NCBI GenBank assembly: GCA_018857735.1
Contig: JABMCL010000106.1
Location: forward strand, 544,501-608,500
DNA length: 64,000 nt
Direction of reading: 5' to 3'
Origin: Alviniconcha marisindica
Taxonomy: Eukaryota; Mollusca; Gastropoda; Provannidae
The translations under genes were made by a program, and so were the position numbers. Positions 58,257 to 64,000 of the stretch are shown one piece after another. Within the stretch, counting starts at the first letter, position 1. The number at the start of each line of letters is the position of its first letter. The notes under the pieces were generated by a model, which ran no database searches, was not told the DNA's origin, and saw nothing but the letters and a program-made list of their open reading frames with translations.

Positions 58257-60985
58257 TACACACACACACACGTAATTGATATCAATGCCCATTTTCTGTG
58301 CTGGTGTGTGCACATGTTATGTATGCACACTCTTCTGTCAAGTGTCATGCTTTCTGCTGTTTTTGTGTGACCAGCTGTCACATGCCTGTTTTTTTTGCTG
58401 TTGCTTTTTCTTTTTTTCTTTTCTATTATTGTCCTGATTGAATATCTTTTCTTGTGTTTGGGTGGTGGTGGCAGAAACTTGTTCCACTTACTGACTTTGC
58501 AACCATGATGAGGTTTAGACCCTTTAGATCTTTGCAAAATGTGTTCCACTAAGTGACCAAGGTGACAATTCAGATCATTATTACTGGTTTGGGTGCCGAG
58601 ATCTGGAGCTTGTCGACAAACTCGGACTGATGCCAGACTTTCTGGCAGCCATGAGACTAACACTGTAACACTGACATTGAACACAGAAGAAAAGATATTA
58701 TTACCACAGATCTTAGCAGAAAGTGTTTGGCATGAGTGACCAAGGTCAGAATTTAGACCACTACCAGAAGTACCATGGCCAAATGTTTTCTAACATGTTC
58801 TAGATATTATAGGTGACAAATGTTGACATGATGGCCATTGCCACCAGTTTGGGGAAGAGCAGTAGATGATCTAGATCTAGAAGCCAAGAAACTGAAAGAA
58901 GTTCCCATTGGCTGCAAAAGCATGAGAAGAAAATGCACCTTTACAGTCCTTCCTGCTCTCTCCGCTCTCTGTCAGGCACACACCACATGCTCAAACTCCA
59001 ACGCTTCAACCGCAAAACCTATGGCATGGCTTTTGGCACTTTCTCACACTTCAGTCCCCACATCTGGAACAGTCTCCCCCAAGACACCAGGCACCCTGTC
59101 ACTCTCTTTTCCTTCAAAAACAAACTCGAGACATTTCTCTTCTCTGAATATTTCAATTAGGCAACACTGTCCTTCACCCCTATCAGTCTGTACAAGATGT
59201 GTGTGTGTGTGTTGCATAGATATATATATTAATATAGTTTTGATTGAACCCATGTTAATGTGTACATTATGTGTTAGCTTTTGTTAAATTATGGATAACG
59301 TTCTCCATTTCAATGTACATTAGTCATTATATATGTTTCTTTAGTGCTTTGAGCTGCAGGGCACTTCAGGTTTGATTTACTGTATACTCAGCTTTAATGA
59401 GGACTGATTATTTTTTTTCAACTGCAGTAAATGTGACCTAGATACACTGACAGACCAGAGCAAAAATGGGCCAATGTCTGTAACTAGTGTAAGTTCATGG
59501 CATGAATGTGATGGAAATGATAAATTTGTGATTTGTTTGTTGTGACAACCTGTGTGCAGATATCTGCCGTGTGTGTCGGTGTGAGGGCACCACAGACAAA
59601 CCACTGTACTACCCGTGTGTGTGCACTGGCAGCATCAAATATGTCCATCAAGATTGGTACGGAACACTCTACACCTGTGTGCCCTCCCTGTCTCTCTTCC
59701 TCTCTCAGCCCTTCTTTGTCTGTCCTTCCTCTCCCTGTCTCTCTTCTCTCTCTGCCCTTCTTCCTCTCTGCCCTTCTTCCTCTCTGCCCTTCTTCATCTC
59801 CCTGTCTCTCTTCCTCTCTCTGCCTTCTTCCTCTGTCCTTCCTCTCCCTGTCTCTCTTCTCTCTCTGCCCTTCTTCCTCTCTGCCCTTCTTCCTCTCCCT
59901 GTCTCTCTTCCTCTCTCTGCCTTCTTCCTCTGTCCTTCCTCTCACTCTGTCTCTCTTCCTCCCTCTGTCCTTCCTCTCTCAGCCCTTCTTCCTCTCTCTG
60001 TCTCTCTTCCTCTCTGTCCTTCCTCTCCCTGTCTCTCTTCCTCTGCCCTTCTTCCTCTCCCTGTCTCTCTTCCTCTCTGCCCTTCTTCCTCTCTGTCCTT
60101 CCTCTCCCTGTCGCTCTTCCTCTCTCTGCCCTTCTTCTTGTCCCTGCCCATCTTCCTCTCCCTGTCTCTTCCTCTTGCCCTTCTTCCCTGCTCTCTCTTT
60201 ATGCCTCCCATAGCAAAGTTGGGGGGGGGGGGGGGGTTATACTGGAATCACAGTGTTTCTGTCTCATTGACATTGTCTGGCTTTGTCTGAAAGATACCTT
60301 CTGAACCTGTAACCAAACTTGGTATGGTGATGCTTGGTGGAGATGTTCTGTGGTTGCATAGACATGAGAACTGAGATGTTCTGTGGTTGCATAGACATAA
60401 CATGGGAGTTGAGATGTTCTGTGGTTGCTGCGACTTAGCATGAAAGTTGAGATGTTCTATGGTTGCATAGTGATAGACATAACATGGGAGTTGAGATGTT
60501 CTGTGGTTGCATAGATATAACATGGGAGTTGAGATGTTCTGTGGTTGCATAGACATAACATGGGAGTCGAGATGTTCTGTGGTTGCATAGACATAACACG
60601 GGAGTTGAGATGATAGACATAACATGGGAGTTGAGATGTTCTGTGGCTGCATAGACATAACACGGGAGTTGAGATGTTCTGTGGTTGCATAGACATAACA
60701 CGGGAGTTGAGATATTCTGTGGTTGCATAGACATAACATGGGAGTTGAGATGTTCTGTAGTTGCTGTGTGTGTGTGCAGCTTGGTGCAGTGGCTCAAGTA
60801 CAGCCGCAAGGAATACTGCGAGTTGTGCAAGCACAGATACTCCTTCACTCCAAGTAAGTCAGCCTGCGTGCACAGCGAATATCCCTCGCTGACCTCTGCC
60901 TTGACCTGTCTTTTTCATCCACTGGAGGTGGAGTTTTATGTTTTTGTTTTGTGCTCAAAATCTTGCTCATGCATACACAACACAT

Positions 60986-61026
<41 letters not shown>

Positions 61027-63906
61027 CACGAAGACTCCAAAAATCACAGAAACCAAATCACTATTTCATGTTTTCTTTGGTGAGTAGTATCAGCAGAACT
61101 CTGTGTTTGTGTGTGTGTGAGTCCCTGTATTATTTTCTAATACCATGTCCTGCATTGAAATGCATGTAGTTTTATGTTGACTGACTGAGTGGTGAGTGTG
61201 TCAAAATTTGAACTCCTGAGATTGATTAAAAGTTTCAGGCTACATGAGGCGTTGGTATTTGGATGGGTACACTTGTATTACACAGAAAAAGACAACAAAT
61301 ATGAGTGCAAAATGACTGGCATCTCATGCGTAGATTTAAAATCTACTTAATGATATCTTTCCATGTGCGCACAAAACCAGCCTTATTTCTCTGTGCTTGC
61401 ACAGGGTTTTGTGATCTGTTGCAGAATACATATTTACCTGTGTCTTGTTTCTTGATGCAGTCTATTCCCCAGCAGAATACATATTTACCTGTGTCTTGTT
61501 TTGTTTCTTGATGCAGTCTATTCCTTAGCAGAATACATATATTTACGTTTGTCTTGTTTTGTTTCTTGATGCAGTCTATTCCCCAGCAGAATACATATTT
61601 ACCTGTGTCTTGTTTTGTTTCTTGATGCAGTTTATTCCCTAGCAGAATACATATTTACTCGTGTTTTGTTTCTTGATGCAGTCTATTCCCCAGCAGAATA
61701 CATATTTACATGGTCTGTTTTGTTTCTTGATGCAGTCTATTCCCCAGCAGAATTTTTTTTCATCATTTACCTTTTACATGGTTGTTTTGTTTCTTGATGC
61801 AGTCTATTCCCCAGCAGAATACATATTTACATGTTGTTTTGTTTCTTGATGCAGTCTATTCCCCAGCAGAATCATATTTACTTTCATGTGTTTTGTTTCT
61901 TGATGCAGTCTATTCCCCAGCAGAATACATATTTACACGTGTTTTGTTTTGTTTCTTGATGCAGTCTATTCCCTAGCAGAATACATATTTACATGTGTTT
62001 TGTTTCTTGATGCAGTCTATTCCTCAGCAGAATACATATTTACATGTGTTTTGTTTCTTGATGCAGTCTATTCCCCAGCAGAATACATATTTACATGTGT
62101 TTTGTTTCTTGATGCAGTCTATTCCCTAGCAGAATACATACTTACATGCGTCATGTTTTGTTTCTTGATGCAGTCTATTCCCAAGCAGAATACATATTTA
62201 CATGTGTTTTGTTTCTTGATGCAGTCTATTCCTCAGCAGAATACATATTTACATGTGTTTTGTTTTGTTTCTTGATGCAGTCTATTCCCCAGCAGAATAC
62301 ATATTTACATGGTTGTTTTGTTTCTTGATGCAGTCTATTCCCAGCAGAATACATATTTACATGTGTTTTGTTTCTTGATGCAGTCTATTCCCCAGCAGAA
62401 TACATATTTACATGTGTTGTTTTGTTTCTTGATGCAGTCTATTCCCCAGCAGAATACATATACTGTGTTTTGTTTCTTGATGCAGTCTATTCCCCGCAGA
62501 AACATATTTCTGTTGTTTTGTTTCTTGATGCAGTCTATTCCCCGGACATGCCAAAGCGACTTCCAATTCGTGATATTGTCAGCGGTTTGGTGACGAGTAT
62601 GGCCCGGGCGGTACGCTATTGGTTTCACTACACACTGGTGGCCTTCGCCTGGCTGGGGGTGGTACCTCTCACTGCATGTAAGTCTGTGTCTGTTTCTCTG
62701 TGTGTGTGTCTGTATCTCAGCCTCCTGTATGTTTCTGTATGTGTGTCTGTATCTCAGCCTCCTGTATGTTTCTGTATGTGTGTCTGTATCTCAACAACAC
62801 CCCCCCACCCCCCACCCCCCCACCCCCACCTAGTCACTACAGACAGGTGGCCTTCGCATGGCTGGGGGTGGTACCGTTCACTGCATGTAAGTCTGTCTGT
62901 CTGTTTCTGTATGTGTGTCTGTATCTCAGCCTCCTGTATGTGTGTCTGTATCTCAGCCTCCTGGACCTGGCGGGGGGTGATACTGCTCACTTCATGTTAC
63001 ATTTCTGCCTGCCTGTTTCTGTATGTGTGTCTGTGTCTCAGCCTCCTGTCTGTTTCTGTATGTGTGTCTGTGTCTCAGCCTCCTGTCTGTTTCTGTATGT
63101 GTGTCTGTGTCTCAGCCTCCTGTCTGTTTCTGTATGTGTGTCTGTGTCTCAGCCTCCTGTCTGTTTCTGTATGTGTGTCTGTGTCTCAGCCTCCTGTCTG
63201 TTTCTGTATGTGTGTCTGTGTCTCAGCCTCCTGTCTGTTTCTGTATGTGTGTCTGTGTCTCAGCCTCCTGTCTGTTTCTGTATGTGTGTCTGTGTCTCAG
63301 CCTCCTGTCTGTTTCTGTATGTGTGTCTGTATTTCAGCCTCCTGTACATTTCTGTATGTGTGTCTGTGTCTCAGCCTCCTGTCTGTTTCTGTAGGTGTGT
63401 CTGTATTTCAGCCTCCTGTACATTTCTGTATGTGTGTCTGTGACTCAGCCTCCTGTCTGTTTCTGTACTACACACTGGTGGCCTTCACCTGGTGGGGGGG
63501 GGAAGGGAGGGGGGTACCTGTCACTGCATGTTATGTCTCTGTTTCTGCATGTGTGTTTGTATCTAAGCCCCCTCTCCCCCACCCCGCCACCCACCTCACC
63601 TGATCATTACATGCTGGTGGATTTATTATGGCCATGAATGGTTCTTTTCATTTCCAGTGAGTCCTTGTCTGTCTGTCTGTCTGTTTGTCTTTCTGTCTCA
63701 CTGCATCCTGATGGCCTTCCTTTGCCAGACTAGAAGAGGTCTCTCACAATCTGTTTTCTTCTGTCTGTCTGTCTGTCTGTCTGCACTGTGGTGGTAGCCT
63801 TTGCCTGACTAGCCCGTTTCTGTGTTTTTGCAGGTCGAATCTACAGATGCCTCTTCACCGGTTCAGTCAGCTCTTTGTTGACACTGCCGCTGGACATGCT
63901 CTCCAC
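56501..63906 (+). CDS. MARCHF6: E3 ubiquitin ligase MARCHF6 / TEB4, N-terminal part (truncated by window)
   Basis: MARCHF6 (Doa10 family) is a polytopic ER membrane RING-CH ubiquitin ligase acting in ER-associated degradation and sterol-enzyme turnover. Five coding exons are visible: 56501-56525 (eight codons), 59560-59656, 60780-60853, 62534-62677 and 63834-63906, joining in phase to 137 codons. The C4HC3 RING-CH reads [25 protein letters not shown] and [15 protein letters not shown]. The HQDC cysteine codon is split across an intron (TG|C). Then follow [12 protein letters not shown], transmembrane segment 1 ([19 protein letters not shown]) and [18 protein letters not shown], all highly conserved. 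The family is about 900 residues, so most of the gene lies to the right. The intron before the fourth exon is a tandem array of that exon's own acceptor, and the next intron has copies of its donor. Confidence 0.95.
57573..57773. mobile_element. Small fold-back MITE in MARCHF6 intron 1
   Basis: About 36-40-bp imperfect inverted ends: TTGTTCATTATCAAA...GTTATTTTACTCCA and TGGAGTAAAATAAC...TTTGATAATGAACAG. The central part also pairs partly (CACTAGTGGCAG...CTGCTAGTGCTAC). Non-coding. Confidence 0.7.
58160..58271 (+). repeat. (CT)n then (CA)n microsatellite
   Basis: In MARCHF6 intron 1; about 40 CT units followed by CACACATACACA. Confidence 0.9.
58900..59380 (+). mobile_element. LINE 3' end (reverse transcriptase C-terminus)
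   Basis: A frame ending at a stop at 59160 reads [20 protein letters not shown] then [18 protein letters not shown], the classic WNSLP...FK..L..FLF tail of non-LTR retrotransposons. The following UTR contains TAGTGCTTTGAGCTGCAGG. The element is 5'-truncated; the polymerase domain is absent. Confidence 0.75.
59690..60195 (+). repeat. Pyrimidine-rich minisatellite in MARCHF6 intron
   Basis: Irregular units of CCTCTCCCTGTCTCTCTTCC and CTCTGCCCTTCTTCCTCT start 35 bp after the donor at 59657. The long reading frames here are low-complexity artefacts. Strong strand asymmetry could favour triplex DNA. Confidence 0.85.
60320..60765 (+). repeat. About 37-bp minisatellite before a MARCHF6 exon
   Basis: About twelve units of GGGAGTTGAGATGTTCTGTG then GTTGCATAGACATAACAT. 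It ends immediately upstream of the acceptor at 60779 but does not contain the AG or exon sequence, so it is purely intronic. Confidence 0.9.
61430..62533 (+). repeat. About 51-55-bp array (about 20 units) of a MARCHF6 acceptor
   Basis: Units read TGTTTCTTGATGCAG|TCTATTCCCCAGCAGAATA and then CATATTTACATGTGTTTTG. The true acceptor at 62533 is the same, TTTCTTGATGCAG|TCTATTCCCCGGACATG (IYSPDMP). About twenty decoy acceptors precede it. Units of 51 bp are 17 codons, open, reading [17 protein letters not shown]; the last four units are continuously open into the exon. The polypyrimidine stretch and AG are intact in nearly every unit. Confidence 0.93.
62840..63650 (+). repeat. Copies of a MARCHF6 exon end and donor
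   Basis: After the donor at 62678 a copy at 62849-62900 repeats GTGGCCTTCGCATGGCTGGG, then GGTGGTACCGTTCACTGCAT|GTAAGTCTG, almost identical to the last 40 bases of exon 62534-62677. More decayed copies lie at about 62965-63000, 63463-63540 and 63605-63650. Between them a 36-bp repeat (CTGTATGTGTGTCTGTGTCT, CAGCCTCCTGTCTGTT) runs at 62700-63465. Confidence 0.88.
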
Positions 63907-64000
63907 GTACGTTGCTGTTCCGTCACATTGTCTCCGCATGCTCGTTCGCTTCTCTTTTCACCTGTCTGAGTGATCATCTCTTTCTCACACACTGTCAGTC

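Larger units (their letters stand above)
56526..59559 (+). other. MARCHF6 intron 1
   Basis: 3 kb following an eight-codon first exon. It holds the fold-back element (57573-57773), the (CT)n tract and the LINE fragment. A long intron after a tiny first coding exon may carry regulatory sequence, but I see no specific site. Confidence 0.6.

Noticed and set aside
59533..60304. Three overlapping frames over 220 codons rich in Leu, Ser, Pro and Cys
   Set aside because: Pyrimidine-rich minisatellite; open in all three frames, which shows low complexity rather than coding.
62368..63603. 411-codon open frame in the MARCHF6 region
   Set aside because: It begins inside the acceptor array, contains the true exon 62534-62677 and then runs through a TG-rich intronic repeat; only the exon part is coding by homology.

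Overview
The window is nuclear DNA of an animal. It holds four split genes with ordinary GT-AG introns, abundant (CA)n and (GA)n tracts, a tRNA-derived SINE, LINE 3' ends and small DNA transposons. The genes are clearly animal orthologues. The style of the repeats, especially a retroposon tail around 'TTGACTGGGCGTAAA', suggests a mollusc, perhaps a gastropod, but I cannot prove this without a database. There is no prokaryotic or viral content. Layout: (1) COG4 on the minus strand, 19 coding exons between 16430 and 195; its last exon(s) lie left of the window. (2) SF3B3 on the plus strand, complete, 26 coding exons from 17931 to 37509; joined they encode 1217 residues, the length I recall for human SF3B3. 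COG4 and SF3B3 are head to head with a very short shared promoter, the arrangement I know from human chromosome 16q22, so this looks like an ancient bidirectional pair. (3) A WDR88-like WD-repeat gene on the minus strand, 56080 to 39838, converging on SF3B3 across a minisatellite. (4) The first five coding exons of MARCHF6 (TEB4, an ER E3 ubiquitin ligase) on the plus strand from 56501, divergent from WDR88 and cut by the right edge. The products serve unrelated core functions: Golgi tethering, branch-site recognition in the spliceosome, an uncharacterised WD-repeat protein and ER-associated degradation. The most unusual thing here is shared by all four genes. Many of the intronic minisatellites are not random sequence: their repeat unit is a copy of the neighbouring exon-intron junction, that is the last or first 5 to 40 coding bases together with the splice donor or acceptor. 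I find this at about fourteen junctions, with 2 to about 40 copies each. COG4 has 60-bp and about 47-bp donor arrays, SF3B3 several acceptor arrays, WDR88 one donor array and two acceptor duplications, and MARCHF6 an acceptor array of about 20 copies plus a donor array. Some units are multiples of three with an open frame, so use of a decoy site would add peptide repeats rather than stop the protein. Three SF3B3 introns each carry a C/D-box snoRNA-like element with a perfect terminal stem and the same D' antisense element, TCCGTGTTTCA, complementary to a highly conserved large-subunit rRNA segment. Other notable items are a 2.2-kb decayed THAP-domain DNA transposon in WDR88 intron 1, three piggyBac-type MITEs with TTAA ends, a 760-bp fold-back element with an amplified arm, a GC-AG intron in COG4 and an extra in-frame 60-nt WDR88 exon.
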